Shown here: in pieces, positions 33,553-42,057 of the stretch
Position numbering within the stretch: position 1 is the first letter of the stretch
Layout: every line of letters starts with the position of its first letter
Source of the DNA: Verrucomicrobiaceae bacterium UBA7681
GTDB lineage: Bacteria; Verrucomicrobiota; Verrucomicrobiia; Verrucomicrobiales; Verrucomicrobiaceae
NCBI GenBank assembly: GCA_002482965.1
Contig: DLGZ01000009.1
Span: 121,288-185,287 of the forward strand
Length of the DNA: 64,000 bases
Direction of reading: 5' to 3'
Position numbers and translations under genes: made by a program
Notes under the pieces: generated by a model
The model's input: the letters and a program-made list of their open reading frames with translations, nothing else
Databases searched by the model: none
Told to the model about the DNA's origin: nothing

Positions 33553-34801
33553 GATCCTTCTGCTTCCATTCGGCAGCGCCGGAGATGTGTTTCCCTTCAT
33601 CTGGCTGGGTCGTCAGCTCATGGCACGCGGGCATCGAGTGAGGATGATCACGGCATGTCTGTTTGAAGATCAGGTGCGCAAAGCTGGCGTCGAGTTCATT
33701 CCCTTGGGCAGCAAAGATGAATTTGAGGCAATGATCCGCGACCCACGCATCTGGAAGTCCGGCATTGGCACCAAGGTCGTGTTTGAGTTCGCCGCCAAAT
33801 CTGTGGAGCCTTATCTCGCGGCCATCGAAAGCTGTGAAAAAGTCGATTTGATGCTGGCTCCCGTCACCGCATTCGCCGGGCGACTTGCCCGTGAAAAACA
33901 GGGTATCCCGCTGATCACCGTGCATCTGCAGCCGGCTGTTTTTCTGAGTCTGCATGAGACACCGCTGCTGCATCCGGCCATGCGCCTTTTCAACAAGCTG
34001 CCGGTGTGGTTCAAAAAGCTGATCTTCTCACTGCCGAATCCTGTTGATCTCTTTGCGCTGCCCAAAGTGCGCCGCATCTGTGAAGCGAATGGCGTCAAAC
34101 CACCGCGTAGCCTGTGGCGTGAGTGGTGGGATTCTCCGGATGGCGTGCTTGCCTTGTTTCCCGCGTGGTTTGCGCAGCCGCAGCCCGACTGGCCTGCAAA
34201 TCTGCTGCAATGGACTTTCCCGCTCGAAGATCTCGCGACTGAGCAGGCGCTCCAGCCAGAGTTGCAGGCGTTTCTCGCGAGTGGCGAGCGCCCGGTCGTC
34301 TTCACCCCCGGCAGTGCGAATGTGCAGGCTGCGCGTTTCTTTGAAGTGGCTGCGGAAGCTGTGAAGCGGCTCGGCTGTCGTGCGGTCTTTGTCACGCGGG
34401 AGCCGAAACAGGTGCCGCCGAATTTGCCAGCGAGCATTCTCACTGTCGATTATGCTCCATTCAGTACGCTGCTGCAGCATGCGGCAGTGTTTGTGCATCA
34501 CGGCGGCATTGGCACCCTGTCACAAGGCTTTGCCGCCGGTGTGCCCCAGCTCATCATGGCGATGGCTCACGATCAGCCCGACAACGCGGATCGTCTGGAA
34601 CGCCTCGGTGCTGGCATTGGTCTCAGCGTGCGGCAGTTCACACCCGAACGTGTGGTCGGCAGTTTGAAACGGTTGCGTGAGGAGGTTGTGTTTCGACAGA
34701 CTTCGCTGGCGTGTGGGGCAAAGATGCGGCAGGACAGAGATCCGGCGGCATTGCTGTCCTGGATTGAAAACCGAATTTCACCTCCTCTGATTCCTGCATG
34801 A
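33545..34801 (+). CDS. GT1-type glycosyltransferase, tandem copy 1
   Basis: A 418-residue GT-B-fold glycosyltransferase of the UDP-glycosyltransferase/EryCIII/RhlB-like group. The N-terminus has LLLPFGSAGDVFPFIWLGRQL. The shared middle motif is WWDSPDGVLALFPAWFAQP, and the C-terminal nucleotide-sugar site is HHGGIGTLSQGFAAGVPQL followed by DQPDNA. It is the first of four adjacent paralogues, each overlapping the next by an ATGA. The acceptor could be a lipid, carotenoid or secondary metabolite. Confidence 0.88.
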   Translation: MAEILLLPFGSAGDVFPFIWLGRQLMARGHRVRMITACLFEDQVRKAGVEFIPLGSKDEFEAMIRDPRIWKSGIGTKVVFEFAAKSVEPYLAAIESCEKVDLMLAPVTAFAGRLAREKQGIPLITVHLQPAVFLSLHETPLLHPAMRLFNKLPVWFKKLIFSLPNPVDLFALPKVRRICEANGVKPPRSLWREWWDSPDGVLALFPAWFAQPQPDWPANLLQWTFPLEDLATEQALQPELQAFLASGERPVVFTPGSANVQAARFFEVAAEAVKRLGCRAVFVTREPKQVPPNLPASILTVDYAPFSTLLQHAAVFVHHGGIGTLSQGFAAGVPQLIMAMAHDQPDNADRLERLGAGIGLSVRQFTPERVVGSLKRLREEVVFRQTSLACGAKMRQDRDPAALLSWIENRISPPLIPA

Positions 34802-36048
34802 GCCACGTCCTGCTGCTTCCCTATGGAACCTCGGGCAGCACCTATCCTTTCATCTGGCTGGGCCGCCAGTTGATGGCGCAAGGGCATCGCGTGACGCTGG
34901 TCACCGCTCCAAGGTATGAGTCAATCGCCAGGCAGGCAGGATTGAACTTTGTGGCCACGGGAGGCGATGAACTGGAGCAAATGCTGAAAGCCCCCAGCCT
35001 TTGGAAACTTGGACTCGGACTGGCCACCGCCTACAAGCATGGCGGGCGTGCGGCCAAGGATTACGTGGCGGCAGCGGAAGAGGCCATTGCGCAGCACGGC
35101 CCCGCCGATCTGTTGATGGCACCGATGATCTGCTTTGGTGCACGAGTGCTGCGTGAGAAGCTGCGGATCCCTCTGGTGACGGTGCATCTCTACCCAATGA
35201 TGATCATCAAGGCGCATCTGCCTCCCGTCGTCATTCCGCCCTTCCTTTGGCTGCGCCAGCTTCCGCTGCTGCTGCGCCGGTTCATTCTGTGGTTTCCCAA
35301 CCCGCTGGACCTTTTTGCATATCCAGCGGTAAGGCGCTGCTGCGCTGAGCATGGCGTCAGACCACGCAGCCTGTGGAAGCACTGGTGGGACTCTCCCGAT
35401 GGAGTTCTGACCTTGTTTCCAGACTGGTTCGCGCCTCCCCAGCCGGACTGGCCGAAGAACCTGCTGCAGTGGGACTTTCCACTCGAAGACATGGCGGCAG
35501 AACGCCCCCTGGACGACGCGATGGCCAAGTTTCTGGCCGAAGGAGAGAATCCGGTGCTCTTCACCGCGGGGACCGGACACTTTCATGCCGAGGCCTTTTT
35601 CGCGACGGCTGCAAAGCTGGTCAGTGAACTGGGATGTCGAGCCGTTTTCATCACGCCGAACACAGACCAAGTGCCCGGTGGATTGCCCTCGGGAGTTTTC
35701 GTCTCGGCTTATGCGCCATTCAGCCAGCTCCTGCCACGAGCACGCGCGTTTGTTCATCATGGTGGCATCGGCACGACCTCGCAGTGCCTCGCGGCCGGAC
35801 TGCCTCAGCTTGTGGTGCCCATGTCGCTGGACCAGCCAGACAATGCAGATCGCGTGAAGCGTTTCGGCGTTGGCTTGACCCTCAGCATGGGGCGGTTCAC
35901 GGTCGAACGTGCGCTGCCGCTGCTGCGGCGCTGCCTGGAGGATGAAACCCTTCGTGAGAAGGCCTCTACCTATGCTCTGCGAATGCGCGACCAACGTGAC
36001 TCGGACGTGCTGATCGCGTGGCTGGAAAACCGCATGCAAGCCATATGA
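34798..36048 (+). CDS. GT1-type glycosyltransferase, tandem copy 2
   Basis: A 416-residue paralogue with the same layout. LLLPYGTSGSTYPFIWLG opens it. The middle motif is WWDSPDGVLTLFPDWFAPP, and the donor-binding motif HHGGIGTTSQCLAAGLPQL precedes DQPDNADR. Start and stop both lie in ATGA overlaps with neighbouring copies, so the array is translated as one coupled series. All GT-B signature positions are kept, so the copy is probably active. Confidence 0.88.
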   Translation: MSHVLLLPYGTSGSTYPFIWLGRQLMAQGHRVTLVTAPRYESIARQAGLNFVATGGDELEQMLKAPSLWKLGLGLATAYKHGGRAAKDYVAAAEEAIAQHGPADLLMAPMICFGARVLREKLRIPLVTVHLYPMMIIKAHLPPVVIPPFLWLRQLPLLLRRFILWFPNPLDLFAYPAVRRCCAEHGVRPRSLWKHWWDSPDGVLTLFPDWFAPPQPDWPKNLLQWDFPLEDMAAERPLDDAMAKFLAEGENPVLFTAGTGHFHAEAFFATAAKLVSELGCRAVFITPNTDQVPGGLPSGVFVSAYAPFSQLLPRARAFVHHGGIGTTSQCLAAGLPQLVVPMSLDQPDNADRVKRFGVGLTLSMGRFTVERALPLLRRCLEDETLREKASTYALRMRDQRDSDVLIAWLENRMQAI

Positions 36049-37292
36049 GCCGCATCGTCCTTCTGCCACACGGCACGACGGGTGATGTCCTGCCTCTGAT
36101 CTGGATCGGGCGGCAAATGCGGGCGCGGGGGCATAGCGTGCTGCTGGTCTGGCTGGAAACGTATCGCGAAGCTGCGTTGCAGGCTGGATTGGAGTTCGCG
36201 CCGCTGAAGAATGACGGCTACGAGGAGCTGGTGCGTAATCCCGGCTTCTGGCGGCCGCATCAGAGCCTGAAGCTGACCTATGCTTATGCAGGGTGCTGTG
36301 TTCCCAAATACGTGGAGGCCGTCATCGATGACATCACCCGCAACGGCAGGCCGGATCTGATGCTGGCACCGATCATGAACTTCGCCGCGCCACTGCTGCG
36401 GGCCAAATTGGGCACGCCGCTGATTTCCACACATCTGAGCACACTGCAGTTCGTCAGCGCGCATTCAGTGCCACTGAGCGTGCCGTTCGCGCGACTGCTA
36501 CGACTAATGCCGGTGCCAATGCGACGTTTTTTTCTGACGCACGTCGCGCCGTACGATCATCTGGCCCTTCCTCATGTCCGCCAGTGCTGTGCTGAGCAAG
36601 GCGTCAAACCCCCACGTCGATTGCGCGACTGGTGGCACTCGCCGGATGGTTCCTTGGCCTTGTTTCCCGAATGGTTTGCCCCGCCGCAGCCGGACTGGCC
36701 GCCGAACACCTTTCAGTGGGACTTCCCGCTGGAAGATCTGGCTGATGCAAGGCCGCTGGAGCCGGATCTGTCCACGTTTCTCGCTGCGGGTGACAAACCC
36801 GTCGTCTTCACGCTGGGCAGTCATCATCTGCATTCCCGCCGCTATTTTGAAATGGCTGCGGAAATCACGGCCCGTCTCGGCTGCCGGGCGGTGTTTGCCA
36901 CACGCGATGCACTACAGGTTCCAACAAGTCTGCCCTCGTCTGTTTTCGTGACCACCTACGCGCCATTCAGCGCCCTGCTGCCACACGCTGCGGCGTTCGT
37001 ACATCACGGCGGGATGGGGACACTCTCGCAGTGTTTCATGGCGGGCATTCCACAGCTCGTCACACCAATGGCTTATGATCAGCCCGACAACGCCGCCAAT
37101 GTGAAGCGGCTCGGTGCCGGGTTGGCGCTGAACCTTGACCAGTTCACCGTCGAGCGAGCACTGCCGTTGCTGCGGCGCTGCCTGGAACAAGATTCCCTGA
37201 GGAATCAAGCGGGGGAATGTGCCCGCAGGATGCGCTGCGGGTCGCCGGCCGATCAACTCATCGCATGGCTGGAGGCACGAATGATCTCATGA
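36045..37292 (+). CDS. GT1-type glycosyltransferase, tandem copy 3
   Basis: A 415-residue paralogue. It starts MSRIVLLPHGTTGDVLPLIW; the middle motif is changed to WWHSPDGSLALFPEWFAPP, and the donor site reads HHGGMGTLSQCFMAGIPQL then DQPDNA. The aspartate-to-histidine change in WWDSPDG sets it apart and may affect acceptor choice (inference). ATG at 36045 in the ATGA overlap is preferred over an upstream in-frame start inside copy 2. Confidence 0.88.
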   Translation: MSRIVLLPHGTTGDVLPLIWIGRQMRARGHSVLLVWLETYREAALQAGLEFAPLKNDGYEELVRNPGFWRPHQSLKLTYAYAGCCVPKYVEAVIDDITRNGRPDLMLAPIMNFAAPLLRAKLGTPLISTHLSTLQFVSAHSVPLSVPFARLLRLMPVPMRRFFLTHVAPYDHLALPHVRQCCAEQGVKPPRRLRDWWHSPDGSLALFPEWFAPPQPDWPPNTFQWDFPLEDLADARPLEPDLSTFLAAGDKPVVFTLGSHHLHSRRYFEMAAEITARLGCRAVFATRDALQVPTSLPSSVFVTTYAPFSALLPHAAAFVHHGGMGTLSQCFMAGIPQLVTPMAYDQPDNAANVKRLGAGLALNLDQFTVERALPLLRRCLEQDSLRNQAGECARRMRCGSPADQLIAWLEARMIS

Positions 37293-38569
37293 AGAGGATT
37301 CTTCTGCTGCCTCATGGCACTTCGGGAGATGTCTTTCCCTTCATCTGGCTGGCCCGGCTCCTCAGGCGGCACGGCCACGGAGTGACGCTGATCGCGGCGC
37401 AAGTCTTTGAAAACGCCTGCCTGGGTGCTGGAGTCGATTTCATGCGGCTGGCACGAGATGACTTTGATGAAATGCTCGCTCATCCGGGCCTGTTCAAAAT
37501 CATCGAAGGCACCAAAGTCGCACATGGTTATGCCGGACGCGCCACGAGCGACTACGCCGCAGCAATCGAGGTTTGGATGGGCCGCAATGGCAAGCCTGAT
37601 CTCATGCTCGCACCCATGACTAGCTTTGGAGCGCGCTTGATCCGCGAAAAACACGGCATTCCGCTGGTGACTGTGCACGTCACTCCTCTGCTGGTGAACA
37701 GCATGCATGCACCGCCGCTGTTCATTCCCGCGTTTCGCTGGCTGCGCTGGCTGCCACTAGGCCTGCGCAGGCTGCTGCTTTCAGGGCCCAATCCGTTCGA
37801 CCGCTATGCTCACCCGCACGTTCGAAAAGCCTGCGATGAACACGGTGTTCCTGCCCCCCAAAGTTTGCGCTGGCAGTGGTGGGACTCTCCGGATGGCGTG
37901 CTGGCACTTTTCCCCGGCTGGTATGCTCCACCGCAACCGGACTGGCCGCGCAACCTGCTGCAGTGGGATTTTCCCCTCGAAGATTTATCCTCTGAAGAGA
38001 CGCTGACTCCTGCCTTGAAAGCCTTCCTGGAGGCCGGTGACAAGCCCGTGCTGTTCACCGCAGGCACTGGGCACAGGCATGCGCGAGATTTCTTCCAAAG
38101 CGCGCTGCAACTCGTCGCTCAGATTCAATCCCGCGCCGTGTTTCTGACGCGAGATCTCACCCAGCTTCCGGCCTCGCTGCCAGCATCGGTCCACGCCTTG
38201 GAGTACGCTCCTTTCAGCCAGTTGCTGCCTCATGCTGCCGCGTTTGTGCATCACGGTGGCATGGGAACTGTAGCCCAGTGCCTCGCCGCAGGCGTGCCAC
38301 AGCTCATCGTGCCCATGGCGCACGATCAGTTCGACAATGCCGACCGCGTGGAGCGCCTTGGGGTAGGGTTGGCCCTTGGCATACGCGGCTTCAACCTCAA
38401 GCGTGCCATGCCGCTGTTAAAGCGATGTCTGGAGGACTCCGGAATACGTCAGCGTGCCGCAGCGTGTGCTGAGAGCATGCGCCAGCGTCCTGATACGGAA
38501 AAGATCGAGAGCTGGCTCGTGCAAAGATGCAAAAGCACAGAGACTCAAAGCCAATTCATACGAGAGTAG
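37289..38569 (+). CDS. GT1-type glycosyltransferase, tandem copy 4
   Basis: A 426-residue paralogue starting MKRILLLPHGTSGDVFPFIW. It has WWDSPDGVLALFPGWYAPP and HHGGMGTVAQCLAAGVPQL followed by DQFDNADR. Its 3' end (GIRQRAAACAESMRQR) is duplicated in decayed form at about 39455-39560 in front of the second GT32-like gene. It ends six bases before the first GT32-like gene, so all are probably one transcript. Confidence 0.88.
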   Translation: MKRILLLPHGTSGDVFPFIWLARLLRRHGHGVTLIAAQVFENACLGAGVDFMRLARDDFDEMLAHPGLFKIIEGTKVAHGYAGRATSDYAAAIEVWMGRNGKPDLMLAPMTSFGARLIREKHGIPLVTVHVTPLLVNSMHAPPLFIPAFRWLRWLPLGLRRLLLSGPNPFDRYAHPHVRKACDEHGVPAPQSLRWQWWDSPDGVLALFPGWYAPPQPDWPRNLLQWDFPLEDLSSEETLTPALKAFLEAGDKPVLFTAGTGHRHARDFFQSALQLVAQIQSRAVFLTRDLTQLPASLPASVHALEYAPFSQLLPHAAAFVHHGGMGTVAQCLAAGVPQLIVPMAHDQFDNADRVERLGVGLALGIRGFNLKRAMPLLKRCLEDSGIRQRAAACAESMRQRPDTEKIESWLVQRCKSTETQSQFIRE

Positions 38570-38575
38570 ATTCAG

Positions 38576-39364
38576 ATGATTCCACGCATCATTCATCAAA
38601 CCTGGGACAGAGCGGAGATGCCACGCGACCTGCGCGAGTTTCAGCACTCATGGCGCGCCCATCACCCCGGCTGGGAATACCGCCTGTGGAGTGATGCTGA
38701 CAATCTTGACCTGATTCGGCAGCACTACCCGGAGTTCATAGAGCATTACACCACGCTGACCCCAAACATCTTGAAGGTGGACTTTATCCGCGTGGCTTAC
38801 ATGCACCAACACGGCGGCATCTATTCAGATCTGGATGTTGAGGTGCTCAAGCCATTCGATCCGCTGTTAGAAGGTTCAAACATCATGTCAGGTCGGGAGT
38901 TCAACGGCATCGGCCAGCGGATGCGTGGCAGCGACTTCATCTGCAATGCGCTGCTCGCCTCTCCAGCTGGTCACCCGGTTTGGCTGGAAATCATGCATCT
39001 GATGGTCTCGCGCTATCGCGTAAAAAAAAGACTGCAGTCCTACTCTGACTATGTGATCGAAATGGCAATGCGAGTGCTCAGTGAAAAACTGGAAGAACGC
39101 AGCCAGTCCGTCGGAGACGTCACCATTCATTCTCACGAGCTGTTTTTCCCGGCACCGCCGACAGAGCGTCTCATAGAGAACCGCCGCAGGCAGGCTGCGG
39201 AGCTGGGTTCCTATGCCATCCATCACTACGAGGCTAGTTGGATTTCTCCCTGGGCCAGGCTGATCTATGCAGTGATTCGTCTGCACCAGCGCTGGAGATC
39301 ACACCGTCTGCAGCATGGTCGGCATGCGGGCTCGCATGATGGCAGTTACCAAGTGATAAAATAA
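38576..39364 (+). CDS. GT32-like (DXD, OCH1-type) glycosyltransferase, copy 1
   Basis: A 262-residue glycosyltransferase of the DXD sugar-binding family (Gly_transf_sug, GT32-like). IPRIIHQTWD opens it. The metal/nucleotide-binding motif is GGIYSDLDVEVLKPFDPLL, preceded by KVDFIRVAYMHQH. The C-terminal half has HSHELFFPAPPTERL and a basic amphipathic tail near SWISPWARLIYAVIR that may bind membranes. It follows the four GT1 genes closely. About 70 percent similar by eye to copy 2. Confidence 0.87.
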   Translation: MIPRIIHQTWDRAEMPRDLREFQHSWRAHHPGWEYRLWSDADNLDLIRQHYPEFIEHYTTLTPNILKVDFIRVAYMHQHGGIYSDLDVEVLKPFDPLLEGSNIMSGREFNGIGQRMRGSDFICNALLASPAGHPVWLEIMHLMVSRYRVKKRLQSYSDYVIEMAMRVLSEKLEERSQSVGDVTIHSHELFFPAPPTERLIENRRRQAAELGSYAIHHYEASWISPWARLIYAVIRLHQRWRSHRLQHGRHAGSHDGSYQVIK

Positions 39365-39394
39365 GGGCATGATTTAACACCAAGTTGTCGGCGT
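39362..39394 (+). repeat. Direct repeat after GT32 copy 1
   Basis: Starts at the stop codon (TAAGGGC) and ends TTGTCGGCGT; 28 of 33 positions match 40371-40403 after GT32 copy 2. It marks the right boundary of a duplicated unit. Confidence 0.75.
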
Positions 39395-39454
39395 GACCCA
39401 AACTCCCCGCTGCGGAAGGCGGGGGAATAGGCGGCGTGCAACTGTTTGTGGAAA

Positions 39455-39560
39455 CGAAAACAATACCTGGTAGATGCTGGGATACGTCAGCGTGTGGCAG
39501 AATGTGCTGAGGGCATGAGTCAGTGTTTGGATGCAGAAAAATTCGAGTGTGGGTGGCGTA
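39455..39560 (+). pseudogene. Decayed 3' fragment of a GT1-type glycosyltransferase
   Basis: One frame reads YLVDAGIRQRVAECAEGMSQ and on to LDAEKFE, matching the end of GT1 copy 4 (CLEDSGIRQRAAACAESMRQ, then DTEKIE). The rest of the gene is missing and the natural stop is lost. It lies just before GT32 copy 2, in the same place relative to it as GT1 copy 4 relative to GT32 copy 1. It is the footprint of a duplicated GT1-GT32 unit whose second GT1 was deleted. Confidence 0.75.
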
Positions 39561-39611
39561 ATAATCAATCAGTCGTAGTTTCGAAGCAGAGAGTTGACTT
39601 AGCTGATCATA

Positions 39612-40373
39612 ATGATCCCGCGCATTATTCACCAAACTTGGAACACACCGGAAATACCGCTCCACCTGCGCGAGTTTCAAAGTTCATGGCGCACGCATCA
39701 CCCTGGCTGGAAATACCAGTTGTGGACGCATGAAGACAATCACCGGCTGGTTCGTGAACAGTACCCCGAATTCGCGGAATTCTACGAACGCCTGCCTGCA
39801 CCACTCAAGATGGACTTCATCCGCGTGGTTTACATGCACAGCCAGGGCGGCATCTATGCGGACATGGACTTTGAGGTGCTGCGCCCGCTTGATCCGCTGC
39901 TGCAAGGTTCATCCATCATGGCCGGGAGGGAAATCAACGGTATCGGACAGCGGATGCGCGGTCGTGACTTTATTTGCAGCGCTTTGCTGGGCTCGCCTGC
40001 CGGACACCCGGTTTGGTTGCAGATCATGCGACTGATGGCCTCTGAATTCCGCCCCAGGCACTGGGGGGATGACTATTCCGCTTACGTGATCAGAAATGGC
40101 ATGGCGCTGTGTGATCAGGCCCTCGTGGCCCTGCAAATGAGCGGTGGGGACATCACCATTCATTCGCACGAGCTGTTTTTCCCAGCCGCACCGACGGAGC
40201 GCCTCATTGAGAACCGTCGCAGGCTGGCCGCTGAACTCGGCTCCTACGCCATCCATCATTACGAGGCCTCCTGGATTTCTCCATGGGCCAAACTGATCTA
40301 TGCTGTGATTCGTCTGCAACAGCGCTGGGAATCACGCCGTGCGCTTGGCGGCAATCCCTCAACGATCAATTAA
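39612..40373 (+). CDS. GT32-like (DXD, OCH1-type) glycosyltransferase, copy 2
   Basis: A 253-residue paralogue of the gene at 38576. IPRIIHQTWN, GGIYADMDFEVLRPLDPLL and HSHELFFPAAPTERL are kept, so the DXD site is intact. The protein diverges mainly around residues 140-180. It arose by local duplication: both the sequence before (GT1 remnant) and after (33-bp repeat) match copy 1. A different acceptor specificity is possible; nothing proves it. Confidence 0.87.
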   Translation: MIPRIIHQTWNTPEIPLHLREFQSSWRTHHPGWKYQLWTHEDNHRLVREQYPEFAEFYERLPAPLKMDFIRVVYMHSQGGIYADMDFEVLRPLDPLLQGSSIMAGREINGIGQRMRGRDFICSALLGSPAGHPVWLQIMRLMASEFRPRHWGDDYSAYVIRNGMALCDQALVALQMSGGDITIHSHELFFPAAPTERLIENRRRLAAELGSYAIHHYEASWISPWAKLIYAVIRLQQRWESRRALGGNPSTIN

Positions 40374-40403
40374 GGGCTTGATTTGAGACCATCTTGTCGG
40401 CGT
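40371..40403 (+). repeat. Direct repeat after GT32 copy 2
   Basis: Second copy of the sequence at 39362-39394 with five mismatches; it runs from the GT32 stop into the leader of the next gene. Confidence 0.75.
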
Positions 40404-40412
40404 ATTCCCATC

Positions 40413-41000
40413 ATGCACCGAATTCTCACCTGCCTGCTGCTGTTCACCGCCTTTCTTCATGCCGATGAGGTTGATCACAAGGACAACTTGATCGTGCTCG
40501 GCAAGCGCGTGGGCCTGATCAAGCCGGGCATGACCGCCACTGACATCGAGCATGCCTACGGGAAGCAGAATCTCAAATTGCAGAAAATACCCGGCGCCGA
40601 AGGCGAGGAAATCGATGGCGCGAAATTGTTTGAGGGCACGGATCGCGAACTGGAGATCGTTTGGGATCCGGACACCGACAAAAAGCAGGTCGTGTTCGAC
40701 ATTCGCGTCATGGGCAAGGCCTGGAAATTTGACAACGGGCTCAAGTCGGGAATGACCGTCGTAGAAATCGAGAAGATCAACGGCAAGCCCTTCAAGATCG
40801 CCGGGTTTGATTGGGACTACGGCGGTTACGCCAACTTTGAAGGCGGCAAGCTGGATGGGAAGGTGAGCATTCGCTTCAGTCCTTCCACGGAAAATGTTCC
40901 TGAGTATCTCAGCGGCGACAAGCAGCTTTCCTCGACCGACAAGCAACTCCGCGCCGCCAAGCCTCTTGTCGATGAGGGCATCTCGGTGTTCATGAAGTGA
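40413..41000 (+). CDS. Hypothetical secreted protein
   Basis: A 195-residue protein with a signal peptide (1-17, MHRILTCLLLFTAFLHA). The mature part repeats a G(L/M)..GM(T).... IE.. pattern twice (near LIKPGMTATDIEHAYG and LKSGMTVVEIEKING), resembling the small SmpA/BLIP-like beta modules where a conserved G-M-T turn starts each helix. Function unknown; periplasmic by its signal. ATG at 40413 was chosen because the signal peptide starts there. It lies directly after the duplicated GT32 unit. Confidence 0.72.
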   Translation: MHRILTCLLLFTAFLHADEVDHKDNLIVLGKRVGLIKPGMTATDIEHAYGKQNLKLQKIPGAEGEEIDGAKLFEGTDRELEIVWDPDTDKKQVVFDIRVMGKAWKFDNGLKSGMTVVEIEKINGKPFKIAGFDWDYGGYANFEGGKLDGKVSIRFSPSTENVPEYLSGDKQLSSTDKQLRAAKPLVDEGISVFMK

Positions 41001-41017
41001 CTCGCATGGTTTGTGTA

Positions 41018-41266
41018 TCACTTTCGCCGCATTCGGACACCCCACCAAATAAGCCAGGCAAGCGCGGCCGTTGCTATGACGAGCAAAAGCCAGTGAATCA
41101 TGAAGGCAAAGAATGCGTTGCGCGTATCCAATGGCGTCGGTGGTGGCTCTGGCTCACCGGCAAAGCGCAGATCCGCAAGACCGGTCACAGGGAAAGCAAA
41201 GGTCACACAGGCCAGGCAGGCGATCGCTTTGAATGAACTCAAGCCGGTGGGAATGCACGTCTTCAT
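41018..41266 (-). CDS. Small signal-peptide/membrane protein coupled to DUF2071 gene
   Basis: An 82-residue protein. A hydrophobic N-terminus (10-30) resembling a signal peptide is followed by a short acidic Pro-rich spacer (GEPEPPPTPLD) and a C-terminal transmembrane helix (about 52-74) ending in WWGVRMRRK. Its ATG overlaps the DUF2071 stop in an ATGA, which argues strongly that it is a real gene. Function unknown; the arrangement suggests a small inner-membrane protein. Confidence 0.65.
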   Translation of the reverse strand: MKTCIPTGLSSFKAIACLACVTFAFPVTGLADLRFAGEPEPPPTPLDTRNAFFAFMIHWLLLVIATAALAWLIWWGVRMRRK

Positions 41267-42000
41267 GCCATGAGCGGATACACCCGCACATCGACACCTG
41301 ACGAGCCAATAATGTGATCAGGCTGTCGCTGTGGGGCAGCGAATCCGGCCTGCAGCAGCGGATTCACATCCCATGTCTCCAACTCAACTTCTGCCAGCGG
41401 GTAGGGCGTGTGATGCACCTGCCCGCAACGAATCCCGCGCGGGGTTTGGGAGAAGAGCAGATATCGCTCGGCGAGGAAGTATGCGAGCGAGCCGGGCTCT
41501 GCGGCTTGCGACTCTTCGGCTATCCGGTAGAGAAAGCGTGACTCGGTCGCTTCACCTCGCCGCTGACAGCGGTAGTCGATGCCGCTTTCGCTGACCTCCG
41601 CACTCATGCGAGCTTTCTGATACGGCAGATGGAAGAACGTGCGCGCGGTCCACACCGCGAGCGGTTGATTGCAATCCAACGAGTAAAACCACACGCCTGG
41701 CCGACCCTGCTCGTCATGCACGTAGGTGCGCACGTTGAGTTCGAGGAAATCGCTGATGCCGGGCACGGGCGGGCAGAAGCGCGGACGAATGCCACGCATG
41801 TAAAACGGCACGATGGCGAGCCATGCATCGCCTTGATATGTGTCCACGAACAAACCGGGTGGCAGCGTGCGCTGAATCTCCGCCGCATCCCAGCGCCAGT
41901 GCAGGAAGAGCAGTCTCTCCCAGCGCTGCAACATCACATGCGAGCGCGATGGCTTCTCACGGACAGCGAGACGGGATTCGAGTGTGGGGGCGACAGGCAT
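41263..42000 (-). CDS. DUF2071 (YqjF-like) protein
   Basis: A 245-residue soluble protein of the DUF2071 family, related to acetoacetate decarboxylase folds. Typical stretches are FLHWRWDAAEIQRTLPPGL with VDTYQGDAWLAIVPFYMRG, then ELNVRTYV and GVWFYSLDCNQPLAVWTAR. No enzymatic activity has been established for the family. The lysine Schiff-base site of acetoacetate decarboxylase is not apparent. It heads a two-gene unit with the small membrane protein and is divergent from the lipocalin. Confidence 0.87.
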   Translation of the reverse strand: MPVAPTLESRLAVREKPSRSHVMLQRWERLLFLHWRWDAAEIQRTLPPGLFVDTYQGDAWLAIVPFYMRGIRPRFCPPVPGISDFLELNVRTYVHDEQGRPGVWFYSLDCNQPLAVWTARTFFHLPYQKARMSAEVSESGIDYRCQRRGEATESRFLYRIAEESQAAEPGSLAYFLAERYLLFSQTPRGIRCGQVHHTPYPLAEVELETWDVNPLLQAGFAAPQRQPDHIIGSSGVDVRVYPLMA

Positions 42001-42057
42001 GCCGAGATGATACGCCTGAATTTGCGCCCAGGCGCCGTTCGGATTCGTTCATCAGGC

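Noticed and set aside
39405..39424. CCCCGC/GCGGGG hairpin after GT32 copy 1
   Set aside because: No T tract and only 6 bp; too weak to call a terminator.
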